64,000 nt of DNA from Salticus scenicus (GCA_963930645.1 OZ005652.1:353598102-353662101), one strand, 5' to 3'; shown: positions 1 through 11,671, numbered from the stretch's first letter. Numbers and translations are program-made. Notes: a model not told the origin generated them from the sequence alone.

Positions 1-59
1 GATTGTGATGCTCGGCCATAAGGGAGAATTGATCCACCTATTAAATGTGAAAAATTCTC

Positions 60-546
60 AGGTTTTTCTTTTATTCTCTAGTTTTCAGCATAAGACTAAT
101 GTTAGACTATAGATGCATATCTATATCTCAATTTGATTTTCAATAGCGCTTAAGAAATGAAATACTCACTTTTTGACATAAAAAGTAAGTGTCTTTAATT
201 ATATTTGCCAGATTTTCTATAAGTATTATTTATTATATAAATATCATCAGTTATAATGGAAATTGAATAATGCATATCTAAAACCTTATTAAATGTTTTA
301 TTAAATTACTAGCAAAGTTATTTTTTCCTTCTTCTTCTTATTTTTTTTAAATGCTTTATGTAGTATATTCTATATCAGATTCAAAAGGGATACGGAAGGC
401 TTGGTGAATTATGTTGTATAAAAGGAAAATGATAGGAAAATGATTCGTATGGTCAAGCATATGGATGGTAGTTTATTAAGACTTTATTAAATGCTTTGTA
501 AGTAATTGATATCTGTTTGTAAGATTCTCAAATTGATTTTTTTTTT

Positions 547-584
<38 letters not shown>

Positions 585-1060
585 ATAGCCGTGAATAGTT
601 AATCTTAAACAGAACCCGGGGAATCTGTAATTGTGACTAATAAAAACACAATTACTTGAAAATAGAACATTAATTACAATTACTGAAAAAAATAAAAACG
701 GAGAGGATTTCACAAGATGATTTTACATGAAAAGTAAAACTATTATTTAGTCGTTACAATGAATCAAAATTCCTATCCTCAGATGAATTAAATTTACATT
801 CTGAAGGGAGAGAAAAATAATTTTGTAATAGCTAAATTTTGAAGTAAAATATTTGTTCGTCACTATACCAGAAAGGTCATGAAAAAACATTTTGATGATT
901 TAAAGAAATCTGTTTCTGCGAAGAACTGATTCGGAATCATACTAATCACATATCAAAGAAAACTGTTATTTCTTCGGCCCGTATAGTAGAAATTTTACCG
1001 ATTTTCTGAAATCTTCAGTTGTGGTGAAAAATCTTGTGCTTCCTCATAATATCTCCATTG
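60..1060. repeat. Old duplication, first block, copy 1
   Basis: The block matches 22610-23620 in the same orientation and order. Shared stretches include the AAAAGTAAGT-containing part near 180, TTACATGAAAAGTAAA near 722, and the CAGATGAATT and TCGTCACTAT stretches near 780-870. Copies are diverged, with many small gaps. No conserved open frame is visible, so this looks like duplicated non-coding DNA rather than exons. Confidence 0.6.
548..583. repeat. Poly-A run, about 36 bases
   Basis: Uninterrupted A run inside the first duplication block. The matching copy near 22.8 kb lacks it, so it arose or expanded after the duplication. Nothing retroposon-like was recognised just upstream. Confidence 0.9.
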
Positions 1061-2389
1061 CTGAAATGAGATTGATAAATTAAATGCTAGGACTAATTTC
1101 AAACTTAACAGAAACAATTTAATTAAAGCTCTTAAATAAGGGAAGATATGGGACTACTTTTCTAGACATGTAATGAAATAACAATGACCTCTCACTTCAC
1201 TTTAATAGAAAACAACAAACAGCTACAGATTTGAATACATTTGCGTCGGTATAACTGGCATCAGACTTAACTGTAGTCCTTAATATTACTTTTAAGTTAA
1301 ACCAAGTATATCTCCAACTATAACTCACCAATTTGCTACCCCCGGACCGGACTGGACTGAGCTGACGGAACTTACAAAACATGACATATCAAAACCGAAA
1401 ACAGATTAAAATTTTAACATCTCTTTTATACACAGGAGAATTAATTTGCATTTATACGCGATTCTTTTCAACAGACTTAATCATAACTAATTAATTGCTA
1501 AAGTCCGCGATGTGCAAAGTTTCCCTTTTAATTCGTAACTACTGACTTTCCTTCGTAGAATACTTTGTAAAGACTTCTAACCCAAATCATCTACATCGCA
1601 AATCATCTACATCTTTGCGATTTTTTTGAAAAAAAATCCTTGAAGCCTCACAGAATCATATGGAAAAACTGATGTGTCAATTCCTGGAATTCGTGTTCCA
1701 TATGTTGCCACATTAGATATATTTTGATCCAAATTAATGTCTTAAAAATGTAAAAGAGAATTTTTCTACTTATATTAAGCAAGGTAATATGCAGTTGTAA
1801 TTTTGATGCGAGAAATCTCTGCTAACAATATGATGTTTAAACAAACAATCTAATTCTAAGTGTTAGTTGTACTCCATATTTTGTAAAAATTTTGTTCAAA
1901 ACTTTCCAGTTTACACTGCATTTTGTATAAATTGTATATACATCAACAGATGCACTAAAATCTATGAACTGAATTTTATTTTTTTCCTTTTATAGTTATT
2001 ATGATATATAAGAATGCCCAATAATAATTATTATTTTTTTAAGCAACTGTTTAATCTGTGATTTTGTTAATTATTGATTATTAATTTATTATTTATTAAG
2101 TAATTGATAAAATAAATAAAATTTTAAATAATTAAATATCCTTATAACACTGATACACACTTAAAAATTTTCCTTTCTGGAGTGTATTTAAATTTAATAT
2201 ATCTATGTTTATCAAAATTAATTTTTGTTAAATGTAGGTTAAAGGGAATTTTATGGAAAATAAATTTCGTAATATATTTCAGGCGTGTATAAAGTAAAAT
2301 TAAGAAATAATATTTACGTTGATAGTTTTCATAAGTTACAAGATTAAGTATATTTTTCATTTGAATCTAGCTCTAGAATAATTAACGAA

Positions 2390-2550
2390 AATCTTGTAAT
2401 TTGTAGTTTTCGCAAAAGGTTTCTAACAAGAAATCGATACAATTTACTAAATAACTAATTGTCAACATAGTTTACATTGAATAATCAACTGGCTAGAATT
2501 AACTTGGAAAGTCAACAGAACATATAAATGACGAACTGTGAAATTAATTG
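2390..2550. repeat. Old duplication, second block, copy 1
   Basis: Closely matches 28030-28180, same strand. Both share GGTTTCTAACA, GAAATCGATACAATTTAC, TTGAATAATCAACTGGCT and GAACTGTGAAATTAATTGT. This is the best-preserved block of the duplication, with roughly four fifths of bases identical by eye. Both strands carry stops in all frames. Confidence 0.75.
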
Positions 2551-2860
2551 TCCGTGTTCAGCGGTATATCCAGTATTAGACTGCTGCATGTTGTTTTGTT
2601 AGTTATAATTGTTGCTAGTTATAATAATACTTTTGAAAAATATCACACTTTAAAAAGGAAATTTCAAAGTATTTTCTACGTTATTTTTCGTTATTTGTAT
2701 TATTTAATGGAACAGTGCTTTTTAAACAGTATTATGTAAAATGTTCTATTACATACTAATATATAGCGAGAGGAATAATAATTAATTTTTGCAATGATCA
2801 AACACGATTAAGGAAAACGCAAATTAATGAACAAAGAATCATATATTGAAATGAAGCTTT

Positions 2861-2890
2861 ATACACACACACACACACATATATATATAT
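2861..2890. repeat. (AC)n(AT)n microsatellite
   Basis: Alternating AC repeats switch to AT repeats. A compound dinucleotide tract with no other content. Confidence 0.9.
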
Positions 2891-3349
2891 CGGGTTTTAA
2901 TTCTTTATAAAATTTATTTACTGTGGAGACATGTTCTTCTATTACAGCTTTGATTTTCCAAATGTTTGTAAAATGAAATGTATACTGAAATAATTTAACG
3001 TTATTCAGACTATTAATATCGTAAATAAAGTAAATTGGATTTCAAATGCAATATCCTAAAAGTATCTTATTTTAATACTATCAAATATTACATAGTATAA
3101 ATTAAATAAGTATTTAGAGTACAGTTATTACATTTGTTTCATTAAATATTACACTTTCATTTGTGCATATAATATCAGTTTTCTATTCTGCGACAAAATA
3201 TTTTTTACATCATTAAGTCATACTCTTCAGTCTGTTTTGCGTTCTAAAAATTTAGTAAGATAAAATAAAATTATAAAATTTAGAAACAGGAAAAAATATG
3301 TTTTGTTTCAGATAATTACAATACACAACTTTCCATTACCTGTGCGAGA

Positions 3350-3540
3350 TATCGAAATCCTCCAGTTTCCACTGATTGCGCGACATTATCGGCCAAGCAT
3401 AATATAAGACTCACTTTAGATGAATGACGTTAACAAGCGTCTATACTCTTATTATCACCGAATATAAATTATTTTCACTGAAGGGATTATAAATTAATGT
3501 CATTGGTAGATGCAAAATATCAAACTTGGCCGCATCAAAG
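3350..3540. repeat. Old duplication, third block, copy 1
   Basis: Matches 28790-28990 and, more weakly, 29640-29860. Conserved parts are CTCACTTTAGATGAA, the CTACTCTTGTTAT-like stretch and AATTATTTTCAC. Three copies in one window, two of them about 850 bases apart, show local re-duplication. No coding frame is conserved. Confidence 0.6.
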
Positions 3541-3667
3541 TCAATTTACATGAATAACAATTTCATAGCTATCAGGAAACTATAATAGTTTACTTTATTT
3601 AATCTGTGAAAACTGATACAGAAATACTTAAAAATTTTCCATTTTGGTCTAGAATTAAAGAAAAAAA

Positions 3668-3672
<5 letters not shown>

Positions 3673-3702
<30 letters not shown>
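3673..3702. repeat. Poly-T run, about 30 bases
   Basis: Uninterrupted T run in unassigned AT-rich DNA. Confidence 0.9.
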
Positions 3703-4378
3703 CCGTAAACTGGATTTAAAAAAGCGATTTAAATCGTCAAATAACAAAATTTATGACTTTGAATGCTGCGGTTGCCCGAAAATTTTACTCAAAAATTTTT
3801 AACGCTTTTTTCTCAAGATTATTTTTTACAAGATGGCTGAAATGATATCGTAAGTTTTATTTAACTAATTTGCTTTAATTTTTGTACCAACTTTCAATAA
3901 TAACTTTCTATCCCACCTACCATTTTTGTATAAACAATTTTATTTACTATTAAAATAAATAAATAAAAGTTATAAAAATGTCTTTACCTACCCCGCCTCT
4001 TTTTTTTTTTTCAGACATCAGCGATTTTTCTTTTCTTTTTTCTGATTTCTTTTCTGTAGGTGTTTTATCGAAATTTTTACTAATTAATTTTTTTTTTTTT
4101 TTTTTTAAATAATTTTTATGTCGGTCTGCAATCGTGTCAACCAGATGGATACATCCCTTTCTATCTTTACTAGCTTATAATTTTTTTACTTTTGATTTTT
4201 CTTTTTCGGAAATTTTTTGTATGCTTTAAAATGTCAATAAATATTTTATTAAAAAACAAATAGTAATTTTTTAAAATAGATTTCAACAAAATGCTACAAA
4301 TGTATTCAAACCTATGGACCAGAATACATGCTTGTGACTTTCTGGAAGTCAAAGATTGCAACAGTTGGCAGCTGTATG

Positions 4379-4410
4379 TATGTATATATATATATACATA
4401 CATACATACA

Positions 4411-4449
<39 letters not shown>

Positions 4450-4473
4450 CATACATACATGTATATATATATA
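4379..4473. repeat. (TA)n/(CATA)n microsatellite
   Basis: Alternating TA with ATAC and CATA tetranucleotide steps. The short open frames over it on both strands encode only Tyr-Ile or Tyr-Met repeats and are artefacts of the repeat. Confidence 0.9.
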
Positions 4474-4519
4474 GTGTATTTAGCATGTATAGTGTATTAG
4501 CATATACAGTGTATTTAGC

Positions 4520-4750
4520 ATTTAAGCGTGACTTCGTTCACGCAAAATTTTAACAAATATAAACTTAATAGCATTTTCATATATAATAACAAAAGCTATA
4601 AATAACATGTCTGTAAATAAGTAAAAAATACTTTGTGTAAATGCCATAAATTAATAAAGTATGCGCAGCAGATATTTCAGATAAAAATAATAGCACTGCG
4701 CTTTACCAGAAGTTAAAATGAGGCACGCACGGTGTCTTTTGAAAGTGTGC
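4520..4750. repeat. Old duplication, fourth block, copy 1
   Basis: Matches 30575-30810 in the same orientation. Shared: TTCGTTCAC followed by CTAACAAA-like sequence, a CCATAAAT stretch, ATTAGCACT-like sequence and AGAAGTTAAAAT/AGAAGTAAAAT. It keeps the block order first, second, third, fourth seen at 22.6-30.8 kb. Confidence 0.5.
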
Positions 4751-5679
4751 TGTAATGTTTTAATTCTGAAATTTTTTGTGAGATTTTTAAAATTTTACAG
4801 TGTTTACATACTTAAGTGTTTACAGCGTTTACATTTTACTTAAGACCAATCATTACGTTTAAAACCAGTCATCCTCTCACTTTTTAGTACAACCTATTTT
4901 TATTTGAAACTTTAGCAAAATACTAATGGAAAAATATAATTTATTACATTCACCTTTTAGTTATTTTGACTGAGTGTATAATTTGATTTGAAAATCATAC
5001 AAAACAATTCTTGTATCTAATATCTTGACTATTAAAATTAAAGATAAAAACAGATACTTTTTACTGGTAATATTAAAGAAAAAACCAACCAAACAGCAAA
5101 AGAAAAAAAAGTTTAAACGGTCACAAATTAAAAAAGAAAAAAAAAAAGAATGTTTTATGGGTTGTAAACTTCCTCCGTCAGTTCTAGTGAAATTTCTCTT
5201 TTAAATAAAACTTAAAATGTGATAAATAAAAAAAAAGGGGACAGGAGAATGAAATTCAAAACCGCAGAATTTGGCAAGGAATTTTGGTTCAAGAGAAGGC
5301 CAATTGGCCTATCCATTATATTATAAGGGAATATAATCTAGCTATTATAGCTTTTATGTTTCTCTATTATATTATATTACGATCCATGTAGTTCATATAT
5401 TATATTTTTTTATGCAAACAAATTACAGTAAATCGATTCATATATTTTCCGTTATTTAAAATAACGTATTTTAACTTTAAATAACGAAACATCATTTAAA
5501 AAACAATTAATTTTTATGCAGGGTTTTTCTTTTAAGATAACCGCAATGATCATTCCATATATTTTACCTTTTCGTTCGTTCTTATGCTAAGAAAATTTTG
5601 AATGTTTCTTGATTTATTTTACACAGTTATATACCATATATATATTGAAGGGATATTTATATATTTAAACTTGAAAAAT
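4751..5679. other. Unassigned AT-rich stretch
   Basis: I see short A/T runs and a small palindrome GGCCAATTGGCC at about 5299, but no gene, repeat pair or transposon end. Confidence 0.4.
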
Positions 5680-5850
5680 TCTTCACACACCATAAAATTA
5701 AAGAAAGCACTGCTGGTTTCGAAGGGTCATAGTCTTTCTACGTCAGGTGCAAAAACACCTGTTATCGCTTTGGAGGAAAAAGCATGACCGAAAGCAGGGC
5801 AAAATCTAAAGGGAGAGGAGCAATGTCACCAACCAATAGAAAACTTCCTA
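5680..5850 (-). other. GC-richer island, possible exon or repeat
   Basis: Base composition rises sharply against the surroundings. Read on the minus strand there is a pyrimidine tract ending in AG (about 5853), then about 28 open codons ending PPKR and a TAA, then CAG|GTGTTT. The plus strand is also open (TESRAKSKGRGAMSPTNRK...). Both strands being open weakens either reading. No family recognised; it could equally be a dispersed repeat. Confidence 0.2.
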
Positions 5851-6949
5851 AAAAAAAATCAGAGCGGAACACAACGAATAAACATGAAAACAAAACAAAA
5901 CAAGACAAAATTATATATATGCATATAGTCCGTTTTTTTACACATTGCTTCATCAATTGGTACTGAATTTTTTTTTTTTTTTTTAATAGTTAAAGGATTT
6001 AATTTCTGCAAATAATTTTGGAAATTTTTGAATACGTTTCATATAAATAATTAAATAAATAAGACAGTTATTTATTATCTGGAATAAAATGCATCGCAAT
6101 TCCGACAAATACTATAAGTGTAATGCAGTGAATAAAATTAAAAAAAAAAAAAAAAACTATTCTAAAGAATCTGTGTGTTATTTAACAACAATAATAAAAT
6201 TAAAATCATTTAATATTATTTATGAAACATATCAAATGTAAAATTCAAACTTCTGTTTAAGAAAATTGTCATGAGATTATTATACACTTCAGGAATGGTA
6301 CGTAGCTTTTATTATTTTAACGAATCTTTTCCTATTTATTTACATCGAAAAGCTGTCATTGTACATTTTTTATAGGCTTAACTTTATTTTCAAGATGGAA
6401 TTTAGTTTTTCGACACACATTTTCAGTTTAAAAATAATACTCAACTAAAGGTTCTTTCTGACTTCTTTCACTTAAAGGCTGTTAAAAAAAAAAAAAAAAA
6501 AAAGGAAATGTTTCTTAATAAATGAACGTATAAATTTTCTTAAATACAATATAATATTTTTTTTCCGTTTTTCACTTGAGATAATTCAAAAATTCTTTTA
6601 CTGATGCATCATAATTTTTTGATTTGTGCTCATGAAAATATATTTGTTAATATTTTTTATACATTTTTTAATAAGGTAAAAAAACATGTATTAAAACACC
6701 TTTGTTTAAAAATTGATTAAAATAATTATTTGTTAATTTTGAAAGTACTCGTAGCACTATTTCGAAGATGTCAAACACTGTGAGGTTTTAAAAATGATTT
6801 ACTCAATTTGAATTATATTATCAGTTCAAGCAAAAGTAATACTTGATATTTAATAATATTGCTATGATAATTCAGTGGGGTTACGATGTCTAGATTTCAG
6901 CGAAGTTTTCGTATACGATTGAGTTCGAAGACATTTGTAACGAAATGTG
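5851..6949. other. Unassigned AT-rich stretch
   Basis: Contains poly-T (5969-5984), poly-A (6140-6155 and 6485-6503) and otherwise featureless AT-rich sequence. Nothing supported. Confidence 0.4.
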
Positions 6950-7390
6950 ATTTAATGTGTTTTAGCAGACATTTAGAGTGAAACTCCAGTAATGGTCTAT
7001 TTAAGCAGCGAAATTTGATGATGCGGGAGTGTAATCTCAGTGATTTCGGTTGAGTTTCAGTTTCGTTACCTTTGATAAATTCCTGTGTACTTTAGCTCCA
7101 GAGAGTGTTTGCATATCCTTCTTGTTGGTGGTCTGTCATATAAACTTATGAGCAAGTTCTTCAAGGAAAGAAATATATTATTTGTATTATTGAATTTCAC
7201 TTCTTGTCAACGCTTTTAGTGCATAAACACGTTTCGCACCTAGTGATATGTATTATAACTCAACATTTACTATCTCTGAATTGCTCTCCATACTTTATTG
7301 AAATTTGAATAAATATGTTATTATTCTTTTCTCGTTTTTCTTGTTATACTAAGAACATATTTACTGATATTAAATGTCTAATCAATCGAT
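6950..7390 (+). other. Possible LTR or leader of an old retroelement
   Basis: The stretch is richer in G and C than its flanks. It carries TATTTAAG (about 6999-7006), resembling a TATA box, and lies directly upstream of two overlapping open frames (7395-7770). I could not find matching ends, a second LTR, a target duplication or a primer-binding site. The call is an inference from position and composition only. Confidence 0.2.
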
Positions 7391-7394
7391 TTGA

Positions 7395-7770
7395 TTTAAG
7401 AGAACATTACAGCAGCGCCCAATATATTTTGATGTCTCTACCCCATCAGAAGTTTACTTTATCAATCTAAGTAATATAAACGAATTATTTAAGCAGCTTA
7501 ACGAATATTTTTATTTAATTAAGATTAAAAATTCTGATAAATTTTGTATATTTACGCATAGTTCCAAAGGCGACGTAAATATTCGATTTGAAATTGTTGC
7601 TTCAAATACATTGGAGTACCTTTTCTGATTTAAAACGCCGTATTAAAGGCGAATTTTCGAATGTCATAGAGTTATGCAACGAATTGAATACTGGAGCAAT
7701 GTTGCCTTATGGAAAACCAATTCGAATTATGTTGCGCAAATTAGATATAATTCAGCAGTCGGAACTCTAA
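7395..7770 (+). pseudogene. Coding-like remnant, unknown family (upstream part)
   Basis: Two open frames overlap: 7395-7628, about 77 codons with no ATG (contains RPIYFDVSTPSEVYF), and 7588-7770, about 60 codons ending in TAA (contains FSDLKRRIKGEFSNVIELC). A one-step frame change near 7620 would link them. Both use a broad range of residues rather than the Ile/Tyr/Phe/Lys mixture typical of chance frames here. The TAA stop coincides with the target duplication of the element inserted at 7771. It may be a retroelement gag fragment, but I recognise no diagnostic motif. It may continue at 8936-9347. Confidence 0.35.
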
Positions 7771-8935
7771 CAAGGGAGAGTCACCAACTGTTCAAAAGGT
7801 ACTTATATATGTTATATATCCTCTTAAAGCTCTAACTAAACTTATAATAAAAATATCCATCGTATCGGCAAATTCGCCCCCTAGCGTCAGCTATTCTCAA
7901 TTAAAGTTTGTAAATTGCAGACTATTTAGTAATGTACTTTGAAGAATTTCTATCTTTAGAATAAATCTTTACACTGATTCTCGTGCTAATTATGACGATT
8001 TATATTGTTAGTAATGTATTTTAATGTGTGTTTAAAAATTATTTTGTAACACCATTAAATTTATAAATCCAATACTTTATATATGTAGCCGTAAAATATT
8101 TACAATCAGAATGATTTTCCTGTACATCGATATAATCGATATTTTGGATATTGACTTTGCATGGGGGAACAAAAGAAGAAATTTAATGCACTAACATAGT
8201 AATGGAGGAGGGAAATAAACGGAAAAATAAATTCCTACTTATATTATATTATTACCTACAATATAATACTTTAATGAAAATGAATGTATAAAGTAATATT
8301 TTTCTTCGTTTCTATAAAAATTACAATAGCTTCTAATTTTTTTTTTTTTTTTTTGTAACTTCCCCCCCCCTTTTTAATACAGTTTAGCATGTATAAATTT
8401 ATTGTTTACACATAGTAATTATTTACCAGTAAAATACTTTACATGTAATAATAATACATATACATGTAATAACATGTACATTTATATATTTATTTTTCAA
8501 TGGCGCGGTATTTGCAAAATGAGCATTGACTGTGCGGTCGCTGAATTCACAACCATTTGTGAAGGAGTACCCAATGGGCAGCCATCGTTACCACTTACAG
8601 GGTTAACAAATGCATGCTTTGTCTAGGATTCGAACCCAGCCCTACAGTGAGGGAGTTAGGGACCCTAACCATAACAGTATACGGGCGACCTTTACTAATA
8701 ATGTATACAATGGTTTTTAGAATGAGATTCTTTTACAAAACTTATTATAATTATATAAACTATACGAAGTACTTTGTTAAAGAATCTATAATTTAAAAAC
8801 TCTAATTGAGAATAACTCACGCTAGGGGGCGCATTTGCCAATAAGGTGGATATATTTGTTATCAGCTCAGTAAGTCCCTTCAGATGATACATAATATGTA
8901 TAAATACCTTTCGAACAGTTGGTGACCCTCCCTTG
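7771..8935. mobile_element. DNA transposon with ~200-bp inverted ends, TAA duplication
   Basis: The left end CAAGGGAGAGTCACCAACTG matches the reverse complement of the right end, and the match runs inward for roughly 200 bases with small gaps (for example the GCCCCCTAGCG motif at about 7876-7886 and its complement at about 8821-8832). TAA flanks both sides (7768-7770 and 8936-8938). A 3-bp TWA duplication is typical of the PIF/Harbinger superfamily, but no transposase is present, so the superfamily is inferred. A minus-strand SINE is nested inside. The element interrupts a coding-like sequence. Confidence 0.7.
8480..8692 (-). mobile_element. tRNA-derived SINE (family 1), nested
   Basis: Read on the minus strand the head contains an A-box-like TATGGTTAGGG (8663-8673) and a perfect B box GGTTCGAATCC (8626-8636), followed by GACAAAGCATGC. 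The body runs to an A-rich tail, TTGAAAAATAAATA, at 8480-8500. The head is clearly related to the SINE at 20560-21070 (shared GGGTTCGAATCC, GACAA and GCATG). It is too diverged at the acceptor stem to be a working tRNA. It lies inside the 7771-8935 element, so it is younger than that insertion. Confidence 0.7.
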
Positions 8936-9347
8936 TAAGTGTACTCTGGAAATTATTTCTCCGTTATTTATTAATTCAATTCAAGATTATTTAGACATGC
9001 AGCCAGTACATTATTATAACGTACTTTTTCAAATACTAACGAAATATGAACATTGCCATTATTCTGCAATTTCGAGGTGTAACCAATTTACTGTTCAGCA
9101 CGAAAGAACTCCTCCTCCCCCTCTCAATATCTTAATTTTACATGAAGTCGCCAATAGCAATAAAATTTCCCATTTCATAGCTATCGTAGTTATATTCAAG
9201 ATTCACGCCCTAGAATTTATAATTTTCTGCATACTTAGCACAGAAATAAAAACAAATCAGTCCGACATTTTAAACTTGAAATTATATCAGTACATCTTAT
9301 TACTATCGTTATTTCCAAATTCATTTGCAATAATATCTCTTTCTTAA
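8936..9347 (+). pseudogene. Long open frame, unknown; possible downstream part of 7395-7770
   Basis: The frame is open from inside the element's right end to a TAA at 9345-9347, about 137 codons beyond the insertion point. For DNA this AT-rich that is unusually long by chance. It includes DYLDMQPVHYYNVLF and a PPPPLN run. The first ATG is at 8997-8999. No family recognised. If the 7771-8935 element is removed the frame abuts the upstream coding-like remnant, though in a third reading frame. No minus-strand frame explains the openness. Confidence 0.35.
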
Positions 9348-10679
9348 CTCCCAACAAAAAGCGACTAAAGACAAAGAAAAATATCTAAAGATTTAACTAT
9401 ACCATTTCGATTTCTGTATTTCAGAATCTCATTATACTTTAATGTCATCAAAATAACTAAACAGCTTACGTTCAACATTTCTGAAAAAATTAAAGTAACA
9501 AACTTGTAAGAGCATTTGTAAACAGTTCATTTTTTTCCAATTAGTCTAAACATTTCAATAATTATTTTATTAAAATACATTAACTTTGTCAATATTCCTA
9601 ATTACGATTTAGGACTCAAGAAATGTACTTTGTATATTAATTAACCTGCGGTAGTATGTTAAGAATAAGTTTTTGATAGTATATTTTAACTACTATTTCA
9701 ATATGTATGTTTTGTCTCCATGTACTACAAAACAAAGAGGAAGTAGAAAAAAAAGAATAAGTCTACCAATTCTTAACTTTTTTTGTGATATTTACTGTAA
9801 TTTGAGTTTAAATTTGAATGCCTACAATGCTTTTACTCCGTATCAGTGAAAAATAAACTTTTGATATGTTTTACTGCAAAGAGTAGTTTTAACTACAATC
9901 ATACAATTTCTAATCCTCAAAGTTAGAATAAATGTGGATGATGTTCAATTTTCCTGCCTTACCAATTCAATCTTTTTTTTATAATTTTATTTTAATTTTT
10001 TTTTTTCGTTCCCTTTCGTTTTATTTTTATGTTCGTTTATTTTTATTGTTCTTTCTTTCTTTTTTCAATCGTGAAAACTCTCATTCGACTTAAACAGTAT
10101 ATGCATGTTTTATTATTAATCTTTACTTTATTTTTATTGAAATAAATTTTCTGAAAGCAGTTCGATTCCTAATTCTAGTTTCTTACCCGTATTACTTAGT
10201 TATATGCAGTGACTAAATAAATAATATTGTTACGTGCGTCCTCAGAAATCATTTAAATTACAGCACAAAAATTTATTTGCGACTTATTTTGAAATTTTTA
10301 TAGCACACATCGATAAACTTGTTGAGTAAAGGATATGCTGTCCGTTGTTTTTATATAGCAAATGCCAATGAGTATTTGTGCTTTTCCTTAACATTTTTTA
10401 TAGAGCGTCTCTAGGGAAATGCCAGGCGGTACGATTTCCTGCTTCTGAGTTTTTGATTACATTTTGATTACTACTATTATTATTATTATTACTTGAAATT
10501 TTAACTGAGGAATCATTGGGTGAATAATCATAAACACAGCACACAGCGTTCGTTCCGCAGAGTGTTTTCTTTTCTTTCTTTATTTTATCTTTCTTTATTT
10601 TATTTTATTTATTTATTATTTTTTTTTTCCAGATGCTACCATACTTAATAGTATCTTTTAAATTCAAGTTATATTTTGT
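9348..10679. other. Unassigned AT-rich stretch
   Basis: I see T-rich low complexity (9970-10070, 10560-10630), a short TTA repeat near 10470 and a weak local direct repeat around 9655-9700 and 9850-9895 (AATAAGTTTTTGAT / AATAAACTTTTGAT). No gene or transposon end is visible. Confidence 0.4.
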
Positions 10680-11010
10680 GTCGTCTTTATTTAACTAAGA
10701 TTCCATTTCACTCAATTCATTTGCAAAATAATACTGTGCTACGATTTGTCAAATTTATATGTCTGTTTCTGTCAAACCTGCACACATTCAATTATTTCCG
10801 ACAGTTAATCTAATTTTCCCCAAACTTCAATTTCAGAACACGTCGAAAATATTGTTAATGATCTTTGTATTACATCAAAATGTTTCTTTCCTCTCTTTTA
10901 ACTGCATTAGAGAAAATAGCTTCCCCATGAGAATGTTTCGAATTATTTATTTCTAGAGGTTATTAGAAGTTTTTATTAAGAAATGAATCTTTAATCTATA
11001 AAAAAAGAAA
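10680..11010. repeat. Dispersed duplicate block, copy 1
   Basis: Matches 61840-62170 in the same orientation. Shared sequences include ACAGTTAATCTAATTTTCC-like, AATTTCAGAA, GTTAATGATCTTTGTATTA, AAATGTTTCTT, TGCATTAGAG and GGTTATTAGAAGTTT. Each copy has a pyrimidine-rich tract ending TTTCAG followed by two frames that stay open in both copies, so it may be a duplicated terminal exon (see findings). Confidence 0.65.
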
Positions 11011-11336
11011 TTATATATTCTATATGATTATATTTTAAGTGAAATTGTGTTACTTTTTTTAAGAACACTGCTTATTCTGACATTTTTATTATTTTATTCC
11101 CCACCTACATATCTGTAAATAAAAATAGAAATAAATCACATGTAATCAACTGAGTTTTATTGACTTAACAAGTTTTCTCTTATACAAATTTCCATTTATT
11201 AACGACAACCTATCGTCAAGATCTTTTAAAACAACAGTTAAAATACCGCTTATTTAATTACCGATATATTTATAATTTTTTATAATATTAAACTGGATAT
11301 TTTTAATTAGGTGCTCTATACTATATTCTAACTATA

Positions 11337-11550
11337 CAGTGCGTTAAGAAATTATAAGACCACAAACGTATTGGTGCATTTCTGAAGAAGAGAGCATAAA
11401 ATTCAAATTTTTAGTTGTGTATTTAAAATTGATAAGAAAACGCATCATATACTAATTCCAATTTTTAAAATTAAATTAAATATTATTAAAACTTATTCAC
11501 TTTTCTAAAAATTAAAGACTGTGACTGTTAAGAAATTACAACACCACCTG
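11337..11550. repeat. Left IR/DR end of the 11337 Tc1 element
   Basis: Outer repeat at 11337-11362 and inner repeat at 11525-11550 share GTTAAGAAATTA-A-ACCAC; the inner copy differs at several bases. By analogy with Sleeping Beauty, both would be transposase binding sites (established for that family, inferred here). Confidence 0.8.
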
Positions 11551-11671
11551 AGAAAATTAGCATATTATACATGACGTCAAACTCAATATAAAGCGCATGC
11601 GTCAGTATTTCGTAAAAGCATTACCTAAGAAGTTTTAGGTTTTGAATGTGTTATCTACGATTAACTTGACG

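Noticed and set aside
1330..1385. Possible micro-exon on the minus strand with GTGAGT donor near 1330
   Set aside because: No convincing acceptor and no match in the duplicated copy near 23.7 kb.
4170..4553. Open frames rich in Tyr-Ile repeats, here and at 23694, 37080 and 45691
   Set aside because: They are translations of AT/AC/CATA microsatellites.
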